Part shown: positions 1 through 13,080 of the stretch, in pieces
Layout: the number at the start of each line of letters is the position of its first letter
How positions within the stretch are numbered: position 1 is the first letter of the stretch
Assembly: GCA_038030265.1 (NCBI GenBank)
Contig: CM075938.1
Span: forward strand, 44,881,189 to 44,945,188
Reading direction: 5' to 3'
From: Corythucha ciliata
Taxonomy: Eukaryota > Arthropoda > Insecta > Hemiptera > Tingidae
Length of the DNA stretch: 64,000 bases
The notes under the pieces: generated by a model
What the model saw: the letters and a program-made list of their open reading frames with translations, nothing else
Told to the model about the DNA's origin: nothing
Database searches by the model: none
Position numbers and translations under genes: made by a program

Positions 1-1756
1 CTCAAAAGATGTACAACTCAGGCTTTCAATCACAAATTCCTTTAGATATGAGGCCTAACAAAGCAAAGAAAACAACTTAAACCCAACGAAAATGCTTCTA
101 CAATGAGTCAACAGCGCGAAATTTTCTATTTGATTAAGCGAAATTGTTTCTTCGAGTGTTGCAATCCCGTGATAATGGTTTTAAATGGACCAACCCTGCG
201 AAATTTTGTTACTTCCATGTTCCTGTAGCGATGGAAGTTTGGTAATGGCAAAAAAAAAAAAATTAGCTGACACCAGATTCGTGTTCCTGGTCCCCGAAAA
301 GGCCTACATCTCGATTTTCAGTGTGGAGTTTCTTTTTTGTTTTAAATAGCCAGACCCGCGATATTGCTCTTTGAACCTCACGGGAAATGTTCATTTTTAA
401 GGTGTGAAACCCGTTGGCTTTTCTAGGGACCTGACCCCGAAAAATTGATTTCTGGCCTGCCAGTCACACGAAATTTGTGGTTTGAAAGAGCCAAACCGAC
501 GGAATTGTTTTTTTTTTTTATTTCTAAGAAGCCGAAGGCGAAATTGATTCTTGAATTACCCAAAACCCTGAAATTTGATTCTGTAAATATCAAATGTACG
601 AAATTTGGACTCCGAAAGAGCCCTTTGACCAAAACAAGTGAAATTGCTTTTTTGAACGACTAACCCCCGTGAAATTTGTGTTTGGAATTAATCAACCCCG
701 CGAAATAATATTTTTAGGGGAGGCAAACCAACGAAATTGGATTTTCGAGTATCCAGCCCCGCAAAATTGGTTCTGCGAATGGCAGTAATTCGTAAAATTT
801 GATTTTAAAAATGTTTTCACACTCACAACATAAATGAGTGTGTGTAAGGAGGGTGAAGAGGGTGAGTATCCCCTCCCCTCCCACCACTACGAATCCCCCC
901 ACAACGATCAAGTATTTTCTAAAATGAACGGAAATAATTAGCAATTCCTACCAGAATATGGTATACGATACGATGGCACGTCTGTGCACAACAAGGCCGA
1001 AAAACGAAAACCCCAATTTGACAAGCCTAATATTTCTTCTCAATCACTCTCTCTCTCTCACGAGAAGGAAACCACGAAAATTACGGTTGAATATTTCCCA
1101 AGAAAAAAGCATCTTCCTTTCTCTAGGGACTGTTTCAACTTCATTGAGACAGCGAAAGAGTTGGTATCGGTGCACAAGCTAAGGAGACTAAACCTAACCT
1201 TGAAGATGAACAAAGAGCTGTGGAAATCTAAAAGCAGGAGACTTGATGTAGCCGAAAACACCATTACACTTACTAGGTAAATAAGTAATCTTATAGATAA
1301 ACAGTAAAATGTCGCATGCAAAGCCACACCAATAACAGCAGAACGTTGTAACATGAATTTTTTTTTTTTCAACGACAGGTTTCAAGTCGGAGGATGTAGT
1401 TCGGTTAAAATGTGTAAGGAAAAACCGAAGGGAGAAGGGGGCGCAAGGCTCACGATTTAGCAGCACATTGTGGGCTATTTAGGGGCGGGGCAGGCAGATA
1501 AAACAATAGGATATTTCTTCTATGAGAAGATGGTAAAAAAAAATTAATGACAAAAATAAAACAAAAAACACAAAAAAAAGACCCCACAAAATAGGAAAAA
1601 CGTCAAAACATTTACTACTGAATCTCTAGCTAAAAACAGAAAAAAGGAAAATGCTACTTTTAAAAAACAGCAAAATTAACACTGTTCAAGAGTAAATTTA
1701 CATCAGTTTCAAAAAATGAGATCGTAACGAGATACAGTCGTGCAAAAAGGGCTCAC
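1..1756. repeat. Repeat-rich DNA 3' of the last visible KMT2C-like exon
   Basis: From about 120 to 800 lies a degenerate array whose unit (about 35 bp) is built on GAAATTTG, then a T-run, then GAAAGAGCC (minisatellite family C of this window). The rest is AT-rich, with a short CT run near 1046-1060 and A-rich tracts at 1500-1620. No coding exon is recognised, although the gene must continue leftward because the exon ending at 1757 has a GTGAGC donor. Confidence 0.5.
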
Positions 1757-4700
1757 CGTAGAAGGTGGAGTGTCGTAGGTTTCTTGCCCTAACGAGGGGA
1801 GTGTGCGCATAATTTCAGAAGGAGTTAACACGCGGATGTGTTGATCAGAGACTGGGGAACATATAGTATTGTTCGTTCTCAAATCGGACTCTGAAGTACT
1901 TTGGACTGTTTTAACGGTCTGTATGAATTGAACTTGAGATCGAGCCGACGGTTGGGTTATGATGGACGAATTGTTGACAGCGGTTTTGGCGGGGATCAGT
2001 TGAAGGACGCTTTTGGGAGTGTCGGAAGTGTTGTGAACGACGGGTGACGACGAGGTCATGATGAGTGGTGGGACGGATTGAATGACGACATTGGTCGGTG
2101 GATAGTGTATGGTACTGCGTTCGTACTGATATTGTATGGTTCTAGTTGGCTGAGTGTCGCTTGTCGTGACGATAGATGTGGGGATGATATGAAAAGTGGC
2201 ACGAATGCCGGGTGTACTCAACGGGATGTATTGTATAGTCGACGGATGGGAAGGAATGGTGGTGGGGAAAGTCTCTTGCTGTGTTGACGGTGATTGCAAC
2301 GGGGGTGACGTGTTTGAAGCAGTTGACACTAATTTTTGATCGGGCGTGGGTGGAGTCACTGGAGAGGACTGGGATGAGGCTTGGTCAAGTTGTAACGACG
2401 GTGGGGGTGGCTGTGATGATGGTGCGGATGGATGTGGTTGAGTGGGTGGGAGAATTTTCGAGGGGGGACACACCTCAAAGCTCTGGCCACCACCGCCTGA
2501 TGTCGGCTTGCCGCTGCCTGAGTCTTCATCAGCCGGCTCCTTCACAATCTGTTTCGCACACCCATCACTCAGTGTTACGGTGCAGAATAAATAAAAATTT
2601 GTGGGGAAAGGAGACAAAACAAAAGAACGAAAAGCGAGGGATGTGATAAAATACCACTTTTCTTAAGAGTAAACTCTTTTTGGAGAGACACCCCAACAAC
2701 TCTCCTTTTTGTGATAACTTTCGAATCAAATAAAGTGAAAATGGAGGAAAGGGCTACAAACTGGTTAGCGGGTTAGTATTTCGTTAATGTGAATAAAAAA
2801 AACGCATTCAAATGTGCAGGGTGTTAAAATAGTTTACACTTTGGATTTACACACACTTAAATTTTTTTAATTACGTGTAGCTATTGAACTCTTTTAAGCT
2901 AAATTTTAGAACTAATAAATAATTTTTCGGGATAAATCTTTCATCTTCTCCAAAGGGGCGTATGTATAAAGAGAAATGACCAAAGAGGGTGGTGGTAAGA
3001 CTATACTACGACTTACCTGCTGACTTTTCTTGATTCGCACGTTGGTCCTATTCTCTTTGGCTCTTTGGACATAAGGTACCCTTTTATCATTAGGGAGTTG
3101 GCGCCATTTTTTAACAATTTGTTTACATCTCTCAGACCAAGCTGGTTAACGAAACAGAAGTCAGAAAATGTAATGAAATTGGTGTAGGTACTCATTTTGA
3201 AAGGCCTGTAGTTAGGTAATGGAGAAACACGGGGGCTTCCCCCACCGGTCAAATCCGTAAATATTTGTAATTCAAAGAGGGAGTGTGGGAAAATAACCGT
3301 TTTACTCAACTAATGAATTACAGGCACTATGAATGAGTACCCGAATGTAATAAAATTAAGCACGCCCTACTTGGATATTCTTTTTTCCACTCGGGATGGT
3401 TGATATTAGCGTACAGAACGCATGAAATGGTTGCGTCCTGACCGAGGTGTTCATCCTGTTCCATTTTTACAGAATTCCTCTGACAGTTGACATTATCATC
3501 TCCACCCCAAGAGCTTCCTTCTGGGCTGAACTGCGGACTACTGAAATGACAGAAGGTACGCATGAATGAAAGATGGTAACTTTAAACCATTAATAGTATT
3601 GAACCTGGTATACTCGGAATTGTAGGGAGAAGGCGGTGGGAAACCAATGGGTGAGGGCAGATTTGAGTGCACTTGATTGACAGTAGTACCAGCCCGAGCG
3701 ACGAGCACGCTTTGTTGACCTGAAATAGGAAAGAGTGCCGAAATTTAAATCAAGAGCTGAACAGCCAGTCACAGGGGGAATAATTTAATAATAAAGACAA
3801 GTATATAAGATAATATAGAAGAAGGGGAGGAGACATTTTTGTAAAAAGAGGAAAGAAACGTGAGTAGAAACGATGTCAAAATTCAAAATTACCGGACTGA
3901 GGTGACATGTGAGGCTGTGGGGTACCAGGAGTTGGAACACGACCTCGCCCAGGTGGGAAACCGATAGCAGCAGCGGCGTTTACTACAACGCCACCCCCGC
4001 TGGTCGATCCCACACCTCCGCCTCCACCCACTAAAACGTTACCGCTGGTCGTCGTCGTCGTCGGACTGGGAGATTCTTGCGAGTCACACGCTGTGACACC
4101 ACTATTCGGCGTCGTCGTTGTCGTCGTCGTGAGAACGCCCTTGAATATCTCTTCAACGTCTTTTGAGTCCATGTTGGGCAATCCAGTCTCGCGAACCATA
4201 GTTTCGAGACTGAAGTGGGGGCCTAGGATATCTGACAATTCGTCCTTATGGTGATTAACGCCATCCTGACCTGAAAATTGCATTCGGAAAACATTGAATT
4301 CCAAAATTTTAATAGCAATCGGGATAAGGCCAATTCAAACGAAATAATGAATCATACCAGAAATTAAATTTTCACTTTTAATTCCGTCTCGCTCATTCAT
4401 TATTGTGTTGACTAGATCGTTATGCAGTAAATTGTCGGGTAATTGCAGAATGTCTTTAAGACCTTCACCATCACTACCGTCCTCTTCCTGTAAGCCCCCA
4501 AAAAAATATTGCTACAAAATTCTGAACCACATTTTAGCGTTTAATATTGTTTGGTTTAGAGTAGAAGAATCATTTACCTTAACGGATATTTTAGCGGGAT
4601 TGACTTCGTTTTTACAAACAGTGGCTTCGGCCATAAACTTCAATTCGTCCTGTATGGGAAGAAAACGAAATTAAATAAAGGAATTAATGGTACAATGCAA

Positions 4701-7700
4701 CTAAAGGAGGTCCGTATGAGGGTGCTATTAAACGTGAGAGTAACTCTCTGAGAGTGGCAGGATGCCCTTCCCGAAAACTCTCTGGCCCGTTTATACTGGC
4801 GAGTTAAGCTCTCGAGAGCAAAACTCTCAAATGTAAACGCAGCTTGAGACATTTTGTTTTCAACTATATTTCAAGATTGACAAGTAATTAGCACAAACCT
4901 GTGACAAATGAAGCGTTTTATCTAATGGTTTGGGTTTTTCACCGTCGGAATCCCCGCTACCACCAACCGTAAACTCCTGGGGATTGTCCTTGCACGTGTC
5001 CAAGATTTCCCGACCGAAGAAGGCCTCCTGAAGATACGACGGATAGCTCTCAGCTATTTTACTTCTTTTTTTATTGCAACGAGGTTTTCTCCGAGGCTTA
5101 TCGTCTGCGAACGTGTTCAAACCTCCTCCACCGCCTTCTTCTTCGTCTTTGAACCGCGAACTTCTCATTTTTACGGCGGAAAATCCACCGATTCCTAATT
5201 TTTGAAGGTTCCTCTGTTTCTTCCTTTTCAGAATCACCACGCCACTTTCCATGGTGTACAGAGAAAACCCTTCGGGTGGGCTGGCAAGCGAGCCGTTCTC
5301 TTTTGGGCCCCAGACCATACCGTCTTTGTATACAGTGTTGGTGGGGTTTTCATTTTCGTTATCTGGCGAATAATTAATAAATAAGACAACAGACATGAAT
5401 AGAAGAAATGTCAGGATAGGTTACCATCAATCGAACCGCCTATTAAATCGCTATCTTGAGATCTTTTCGAACCTGGCCTTTTCCGCCTCAGTGGTTGGCT
5501 AACGCATTCAAGAGATAAACATTTGATTTGTTGGAGACCGACTTCAGAAAGGCAAACTCCGTCGACGAAGTAGTCGTTAGTCTTGCCGTCTAAATAAATG
5601 AATAAATAAATAAATAACAGCAACGTAGAGGATCGAAGCAGTTATGAAGGTACTAACCGGGCGCATATTCGGGCGAAGGGACTCGTACTGGAGTCGATGG
5701 AAGAACAAGGGGGACGTTGCTAGGTCGACACAAAACGCATGTGTACCCTTGAGCACATAGCGCGTCAGCTTCCTGCTCTGTACTTATAGAATCGCAGAGG
5801 CAATGAAGCCACCTAAAAAGAAATAATTGTAAGGCAGGTGAATCAATTTAGAAGAGATCATACGCTCTAAACAAAAAAAAAAAAATACCTTTCACAGTGA
5901 TTGCACTTAATAATGAGATCGCCTTCATTGTACTGGTCAATACACGCAGGGCAAGTGGTTCGCGAAGCACAAGCGCCACACTGCGAATAATTCGACTGCC
6001 AAGTCGAATTGACGCCAGGTGACATGGCACCACACGTTTGACACTGCGCGCACCATTTACACTTCCAAACACCAGTGGGCACCGAGCCCATAGGAGGGTC
6101 CATACAGTAAATGTGGTAAGAGATATCACAATCATCACAGAGAATCAGTCGAGCTTCGTCGTTGCGCTGTCCACATCCTTCACAGACCGTGCAATCCAGA
6201 CACCTCCAACCTTGCGTTAACATCACTTTGGTAACCTGGAAACGAAAATAAATGTCAACTTGCTCTATTCGAAAAAGTCACTCCAAAGTACAGCAAAAGC
6301 TCACCTTAACTGTCACGCAGTACGGATGATAGCACTGACCACACTGCGAACACGCTATCAGACAAGCTTCCTGGTCAATGCCCAATGAACCACACATGAC
6401 GCAGATATCTTGCCCCAAAACGAATTTGTCCCGGGACGAGCACAAGACTAGCTTATTTTCCACACCCGGCTCTTCCTCGGTCTTCACTGATGAGTCGGAC
6501 TGCGGCCTCTGTAAAAACTGGAGAAAAAAGAAAAATTCATCATACAGAAATAGCAAAGTTTATTCATGAAAGGGGGGGGGGCATACCTGAAGGCCCAGAC
6601 CAGGAACGCCGAAAATACCACGCATTTTAGTTTTAGCCCCTCTTTTCCTGCCAAAATCGAACCTCTGCCGTTTGTATTGGCTCAAACCAGCAGTCAGTGA
6701 CGTATTAACTTTGCCGCTTCCCTTGGGTCGGCCAGGTCCCACGCCCAGTCCAAGTCGTTTTTTCTGTAGTTTAGCCACGTAGAAAGGTTTCCCTTTACCT
6801 AAACCGTAACTTATCCTAAGAGGTCCGTCGTCAGATTTCTCAGAATCACCGTCGATGTCATCCCCACCGAGTAGAGATTCTTGAGACACATTGAGATTTG
6901 ATTCCAACTGTAGGTCTTCAGTACCTGAAATGAATTTATCAGAAGGGAATTAAATGACTTTATCCATAGGAGGTGGTACACAGAGCTTCACTCACTATCT
7001 TTCCTCTTCAAATAGTGCACTGTGCTGTTGTTCTTGCAGGACAAACAAATGTACTCGTAGTCAGGATGTGCTTCTTTCTTTCTATGGTAACTAACAAAGT
7101 CAGCCTCTTTGTCACAAGTGCCGTGCACATACCTTGAAAGACCAAACAAACCGTCAGATTAGGTCATCTAGCATAAACGCATCACATTAGACACAAACCT
7201 TTGGCATTGAGAACATTTGATCATCTCTTTCAGGGCGGCGGCTCGATAAGCCTTATGACACACAGGACAAGAAAATCCCTTGTTTCGCTGTTGATAGCAG
7301 GAGTCACACACAGTGTAATTCGAGTGCCAACGAGATGAAAGACCCCCGCCAGGGGTTCGAGCACCACAATCACTGCAGAGCCTGCATCTCTGCGAGAAAA
7401 ACAAAAGTAGGAAACAATTAGATCGCGGTTTCAACATCTAGTGATCAAGCGCCCACGGCGGTATAACGCACTAAATTAAACTACGCAACTCACTTTGCAT
7501 TTCCAACCAACTTTGGGGACAGACGACATTGCAGGTCGAACGCAAAATGGATGATAAGCTTTATCACAGGAGTCACACACAAGCATTCGGCCACTGTCTT
7601 CGGATTCGCGGCATAGTTGACATATTCTGCACTCCGAGCACTGCCAACCAGCACGAAGCCCAGGTTGGAGAGCGTTTCCAATGCAAGCACCGTGATGGTG

Positions 7701-9489
7701 TTTACCGCAGACCGAACACATGACGAGGTTTTTAACGTTACCCAACGAATTACACGAGTAACAGACAACGTCGCTCAGAACAGCTAGAATAAGATTGATT
7801 GCATTATTTCGATTAGAAAGTAGATAATCAAAAAACAAAATTCAACGTACGATTATGAAGGACTTGGTCGATATGCTGACCGCATATGAGGAGGAGCGTG
7901 CGCGAATACTGGAAAGTAGCCGCAGCTGCTGCACACGGGGCATGGAAATGTTTGTTGCACGACGGAATGCAGCACGCTCCCCCAGCACCGTACCGACTGC
8001 AGTGGTAACACCTTCTCATAAGCGCGGCCATAACGGCCGCTGGAACGTTGTGGAAGCCCTTATCCCCCTGTCGAGTGACTCCAGAGCACCAAGCGGCGCA
8101 CGATTCGTGAATGTAAATGAAGCCAGAGTCAACGACCGCGGTCGGCTCGAGGGTGTCGGCATGCCCGACGAGACTCAGCTCGTCAACTGGTTCTTGGCCA
8201 CCGCCGTGGGCATTCCTTTTAGAAAATAAGCTCAAAATTAGGAAGCTGAAAGCGCAACGGACACTAATACGAGCACATATTTACAAAATAAATCAGAACG
8301 GTTGCTCTACTTTCGACCTAACACGAAAACTTACCGAAATTTGGACATTCCTTTTTGTCTCCTGTTCTGAAACAACTGGTGCCTCGTGGGACTTGATGAA
8401 TCCAATGGAGGTGTTTCCGGAGGACTCATCAGAACCTCTTTAGGGACTTCCTTTGGAAGCTCTTCCACTGTACATTCCACCCTGTGCATTCTTCCTTGAC
8501 CTAATTGGCTGTGCTCCGTCAGATTACACAAAATGCACGCTTTGCCAGGCCTAAAATACAATATTTTGAAGGTCACGACGAGTCAAGCTTTAATCATCAC
8601 CATTCTTACCATCTTTCATCAAAACTGGGTTCGTCGACAAATACAGGAGCCTTGGCTTGTTCAACAGGCGTGGATGGCTGAACGGGCGATGTACTCTCGT
8701 CGTCCACTTCAGGACCACCTTGAACTCTGCCGTTTCCCACCCCGTAAACGCCCGATACGAGAAGCCTGTTAGACCTCAGAATTAGTCGTTATTACTATAT
8801 ACTTATACACACGCTAACTGTATAAATTGGGGGAAGGGAGTTATACTCGATAAGTTTATTACCCTTTCCATCTTTTGAATTTCGGACCAGCGCCGGTCTT
8901 CTTGACGCGAGTCCCAGCCTGACCACCGCCACGACTTCCTGGCCCACGTGGTCGTCCAGGACCGCGTTTAAGGCTTACGGACGGCTTCCCGCCGGGTAAG
9001 CCACCAGGAACAACCCTTAGCGGTGACGCCAGTCCTTCGTAGGCTGTTGGGGCTGTAAATTATACGCATTTTCCATTTAGGTAATTAAAGGCAAATACGG
9101 GAATGAAAAAAATACGGCTACTAAAATTAGAATTGACGATTAGTGACGCCACGAAGGCATAGGTTGATGTTCACAAATTCATTCAAAACCGTTTGTGCAA
9201 AAACAATGAATGATTAATCGAAAGTATAAATTAACATTCAAAATTAGCACGAATAGATACTCTGATCGCCACTTAAAATAATGATAATGAAGTTCAAGGC
9301 TCTCATACCTGCCGGCGAAGTCATGCTCATGATAACGGGAGACTGATCCTGCATGGGAGACGAGCCCAAATCCATATCTTCCTCCTCATCCTCTTCTTCT
9401 TCGGAGCACTCGCCTAATTCCATATCATCTTCAACGCCTCCTCCTCCTCCGCCGGCCTTTCCCTCAGCATCACCGCACGTTTCGTCCAT
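1757..9489 (-). CDS. KMT2C/D-like (LPT-like) PHD-finger and HMG-box chromatin regulator, N-terminal part, cut by the left window edge
   Basis: Subunit of the COMPASS-like H3K4 methyltransferase complex acting at enhancers (family knowledge). Exons on the minus strand, 5' to 3': 9309-9489, 8863-9052, 8610-8765, 8335-8550, 7851-8215, 7494-7783, 7199-7389, 6996-7132, 6587-6924, 6305-6517, 5889-6235, 5658-5812, 5425-5589, 4899-5362, 4578-4649, 4358-4487, 3893-4270, 3605-3719, 3371-3540, 3017-3141, 1757-2548. All junctions are GT-AG and phases agree, giving 1730 codons with no stop. Seen in order: acidic N-terminus; AT-hook-like KRGPGRPRGPGS (about 100); extended PHD (about 180-370, DELSLVG and CNKHFHAPC); PHD1-3 (about 372-570, MLVCDSCDKAYHPFC); second GRPKGSGK motif (about 640); PHD4-6 (about 735-925, LCDDCDISYHIYC); conserved YPSYLQEAFFG (about 1090); HMG box (about 1400-1466, NINHPEWKKEYP to VPYVQRAKENR); Pro/Ser/Thr-rich tail. 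The ATG follows an acceptor by two bases, so a 5' UTR exon is expected. The exon 10 acceptor could shift by 9 nt. Whether SET follows outside the window (KMT2C/D) or not (LPT) cannot be seen. Confidence 0.93.
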
Positions 9490-9539
9490 TACTGTAAACG
9501 ATTAAGTACGTTACGGAACACTTGAAACACATTCGAGAC

Positions 9540-9790
9540 AAAAGTTAAACTGAACAGGGGGCCTGTACACGCCCAGTCCGATCACGATGACTTGGTCAAC
9601 TCTTGTATGGGGCCAAACGAGTGAGCGTCGACGCCAACTAGCCCATGGAACTACAATAAGATGTGTGGTAAGAAGGTGGGTTCGAATCCAGCTACCATCC
9701 CAGTTTCGCCAGGACATGAAGCACTCTGCTTCTCGTGTGTGTTCCTGGCGATGAAAGTACATAACAACCTTGCTTCGACCGAACAGTCCG
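9540..9790 (+). mobile_element. tRNA-related SINE-like unit
   Basis: An exact RNA polymerase III B-box (GGTTCGAATCC, 9679-9689) lies about 40 bp after an A-box-like TAGCCCATGGA (about 9638). Immediately downstream (about 9707-9753) is a hairpin pairing CGCCAGGA with TCCTGGCG and GAAGCA with TGCTTC. It does not fold as an intact tRNA. A tRNA-derived SINE head is the simplest reading. Confidence 0.4.
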
Positions 9791-9942
9791 GGTATGGCGC
9801 ATGAGCCCCTTCAAAAGAGGCTTTGACACCGCCGAGTTGTTGCCCTGACTAGCATTTAACAAATTATAAATTAAGTGTTAGAACGGGATATTGGGATATT
9901 TTGTTGGTTCAATCTCAAGCCAATATTAAGTATTCTTCTTCC

Positions 9943-10106
9943 TTAAGGCCTCATTGCACCAAACGAGTAGTGGGCCGAGACCGGGCAGAGAAAAAATCAC
10001 ATGCTCGCCACTCGGCCGAGTACTGTCTGAGCTGATTACACTGAGTTTTACTCGGCAGAGTGCACTGTCTCGGCCGAGCAACTCGGTACGTGTAATTGGG
10101 CCTTTA
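9943..10106. mobile_element. Short inverted-repeat element (MITE-like)
   Basis: Imperfect terminal inverted repeats (left TTAAGGCCTCATTGCAC; right end reads AAAGGCCCAATTACAC on the minus strand) enclose several CTCGGCCGAG palindromes. TTAA sits at both ends and may be the target duplication. Confidence 0.45.
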
Positions 10107-11180
10107 ATATGAGTGAGTATACATATAAGACTTGATGTTTTGGCATTTTACCAACTGGGTTTTCCGTGCCATTTAATTTAAATTATAGCGTTTTCCATTT
10201 ATATAAAATTCCGTTGTGGAGCCGAGCATTTCCATCCGCCTCCCCTGTTACCACATGATATAATTCAGAGAAGACAAGTGGTAATGCTCGCCTTCAGAGC
10301 AGAATTCCGAGAAAATGAGGTAGGTACTGTTGGTTCCTACTCCGGGGTTTCTGAAATCTGTTCCGGTCAAGCGGATTGCACAATATTCCCATTCATACTA
10401 GTCATAATGTGGTAAATAAGAGTCATCACACGGTGAAAACACTTGAGGGAAAAATGAACCTTTTAAAATCCACCTTTTTTGCAAAACTACTCTAGTATCG
10501 CAGATTTTGAAGCAAAGAAATGTCTTATAGGCACAGTCGATGTGCCATGTGCCAATTGTAGGTGCAGTAAGGATCAGAATCCTTAGTCTCAAGTCAACCA
10601 CGTGTGCTAAATTAGTTCACAAAACTGTTATTTCTGGCGTTAACTACACAGGGTGTACAATAACGAGATGCTCAGAAAAACCCTGAGCTTGGGGACGTCA
10701 TTTGGGACCAATATCGTAGTATTTTGCACATGGATGAAAGCATGTTGAATGAAACATGCAATTCAGCGACATTTTGAATGAAGTATGAAATTAAAACCCG
10801 TGGAGCTGAATGTATCCGGGCCCTGAAACTTATCATTCTCGAGTATTTTGGATCAGGGGGCGAAGATCAAGCCTCTCCTCCCCCCTTTCCCAACCCCTTC
10901 CGTAGTTCCCCTTAAAAAGGATGAGGTCGGCACTTGATCCAGGCCAATGCCCCCCCCCCCGGCAAAAATGAGAGAGGGCCAGTCCCCCCCCCTGCCCACG
11001 GTTCCGCCGCCACTGTCAATGAGGTGAGTTCAGATAGCAAATTCGATACCGAAAAGTTACAGAATACCCCTCCCCTTGATTTTTTTTTCTCAATTTTGCT
11101 TAAAACTATCACCAAGGCGTTGTTCCGTTAAACCATCCCTCATTTCACCCTCCGGAAATCGACAGCTGAGGCCCTTAAGA
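10107..11180. other. Intergenic or intronic DNA without a recognised gene
   Basis: I see no coding exon. There are homopolymer C runs near 10950-10990 of the kind found inside several hAT-like elements of this window, but no clear ends. Confidence 0.4.
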
Positions 11181-11184
11181 GTAG

Positions 11185-11295
11185 TCAAAATCGTCGTTTC
11201 ATCAAAATAGGACCAGTAGTACACAATAACGGTCTAAATTGCAAAGCAGAGATGCGAAAGCCCCTTCGTGTCTTATTTTCTAATATTTTTGCCTG

Positions 11296-11333
<38 letters not shown>

Positions 11334-13080
11334 GGAGACTAAGCGAATATTGTGGGAGGAGAATGATTTGGCGTGACCACGCCAAAAATAATTTGCCACA
11401 GAATACCTAGTAATCGAAATTTAGTTGTTTCTTGGTATGAAAACGCGAATATGCCTTTTTCTTTTTAAAAGGAAAAATCATTTCCCAGGCATGTTCTCTC
11501 CGTACCGGAATACTATTTTCGGTCGTAACTTCGAGACGTTTTTGGTTCTGGAATGTTGTAACTATTTGTTTCGAATTCCTCGTGCAATTTCCACGCGAAT
11601 TGACTACAACGTTGCCGAAAACAGTCCCCATATATTTTTTGGTCGAGATCGTCATTTTCAACACAATAGGGCCAGTAGCACATAATCAATGTTGAAATCA
11701 CAAAAAAGACTTAAAAAGGCACTTCGTATTTCAATTACGAATATTTCTAGCCCCCAGATACGGCAATTGAGGCGAAAATTGTGGGAGGATATATAGCTTT
11801 GTCGTGAATACGTCAATTTTTTTGTTATCTTGCATTTACAGGTCAGAAGTGTTCGAGAGAAAAAAAAAGTTAACTCTGAAAAGCTCGGCACAATTTTTGC
11901 GGGTTCCGAAAACCGAGATTTTTTGGCACTTAGTTTTGTTTCTTCTAAATATCCCGGAAACAAGTGGCTTTAGAGAAAAATATTTACTTACAAAACTTGT
12001 TAAGCAATAAATGTCCTACAAATTTTGTACAAAAAGTAGTTTTCCAAGACGAATATGAAACATGCTACCGCCTCTAAAGCCTTTTTTTTGACTTATTAAT
12101 TATTATCTCAATAATAAGTCTTTGTAATCGTATCGCAAAAAAATTTTTAATTAATTAATTACTAATGAATAGTTTAGTAGTTAGTTAGTTAATAATTAAT
12201 TACTAATGACTTATTAATTATTATCTCAATAATAAGTCTTTGTAATCGTATCGCAAAAAAATTTTTTTGACCCCCCCTCAAAATTTGTAGTTTTACGTTT
12301 CAAAGTGCGTAGAATCCAAATCTGCAATAAAAAAAAAAATATCCGTCCGCCGTCCGGGCCATATCTTGCCCTAGGATTGCTCGAAAAAACTTGTTCTTTC
12401 GCACATAGACTCCATTTGGGGTCTAGTTGGTCCTAACATCTGATCAGTTTGATCAAATAACTCCCTGGGGTTTTATGGGCCAAAAGCGGGTCCAAAATGG
12501 GGATTTTCAAAGGATTTGGGATCATAGGGGTGTGGGGTGTCGATTTTCATGTAATTTCAAGCCGGATTTGACTACATCGATGAATAATAAACCCACAGTC
12601 GAAATAATAAGGCATTGTTCGATAATTCGCAGCGTTTTTTTCTAAATGATCGAAAGTCCTAAAATCCTTGTTTCCGACCAAAGTATACTCAGTGTGCTTC
12701 ACTGTAGACTAATTTGTAACATTATTTTCGGATTCATAGTGCTATTTTAATGAGTCTGCAACGTTGCCGAAAACAGAACCTTTTCAACCTTTCGATTGAA
12801 ATCATCATTTTCATCCCATTAACACAAAATTAAAGCCAAAATCCCAAAAACTTACTTTCAAAGGATATTGTTATGTTTATTACGAATATTTCTAGGCCCA
12901 AAGTACGGTTATTAGATAAAAATTGAGGGAGGATGAAGATTTGGCGTGATAACGTCGATGATTTTCCACCATAAATGCCTAAAGACTGAAAATTTCTCAA
13001 CAAAATCTGGCAATTTTGCACGAAATTAAGACTAATCGGACCACAGAATCTGACTAGATTAATCCAGATAGCCACAAGAT
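11185..13080. repeat. Large tandem repeat, three diverged copies, interrupted
   Basis: A unit running from a TCGTCATTTTCA-type start through ATTACGAATATTTCTAG to GTGGGAGGATxxAGATTTGGCGTGA occurs at about 11185-11400, 11636-11830 and 12785-12975; GTTGCCGAAAACAG precedes the last two copies (11607, 12756). The first interval is about 450 bp. The second is about 1.15 kb because another repeat (12088-12620) sits between. Copy 1 carries a run of about 37 A at 11296-11332. Related sequence recurs at 21960-24190. Confidence 0.6.
12088..12620. repeat. Dispersed repeat beginning with a GACTTATTATT hairpin
   Basis: The start GACTTATTAATTATTATCTC..AATAATAAGTC is present twice (12088 and 12206), followed by TTTGTAATCGTATCGCAAAAA, a C-run and CAAAATTTGTAGTTTTACG. 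The same block is at 63876-64000, cut by the right edge. The segment 12340-12600 is also found inverted at 57285-57545. Confidence 0.65.

Noticed and set aside
984..1280. 98-aa plus-strand open frame ending near a GTAAAT donor-like site
   Set aside because: Lys/Arg-rich, no family motif, no partner exons; low-complexity start in a CT run.
2281..2646. 121-aa plus-strand frame
   Set aside because: Shadow of the Pro/Ser/Thr-rich KMT2C-like exon on the minus strand.
10398..10601. 67-aa minus-strand frame
   Set aside because: No family motif and no splice partners.
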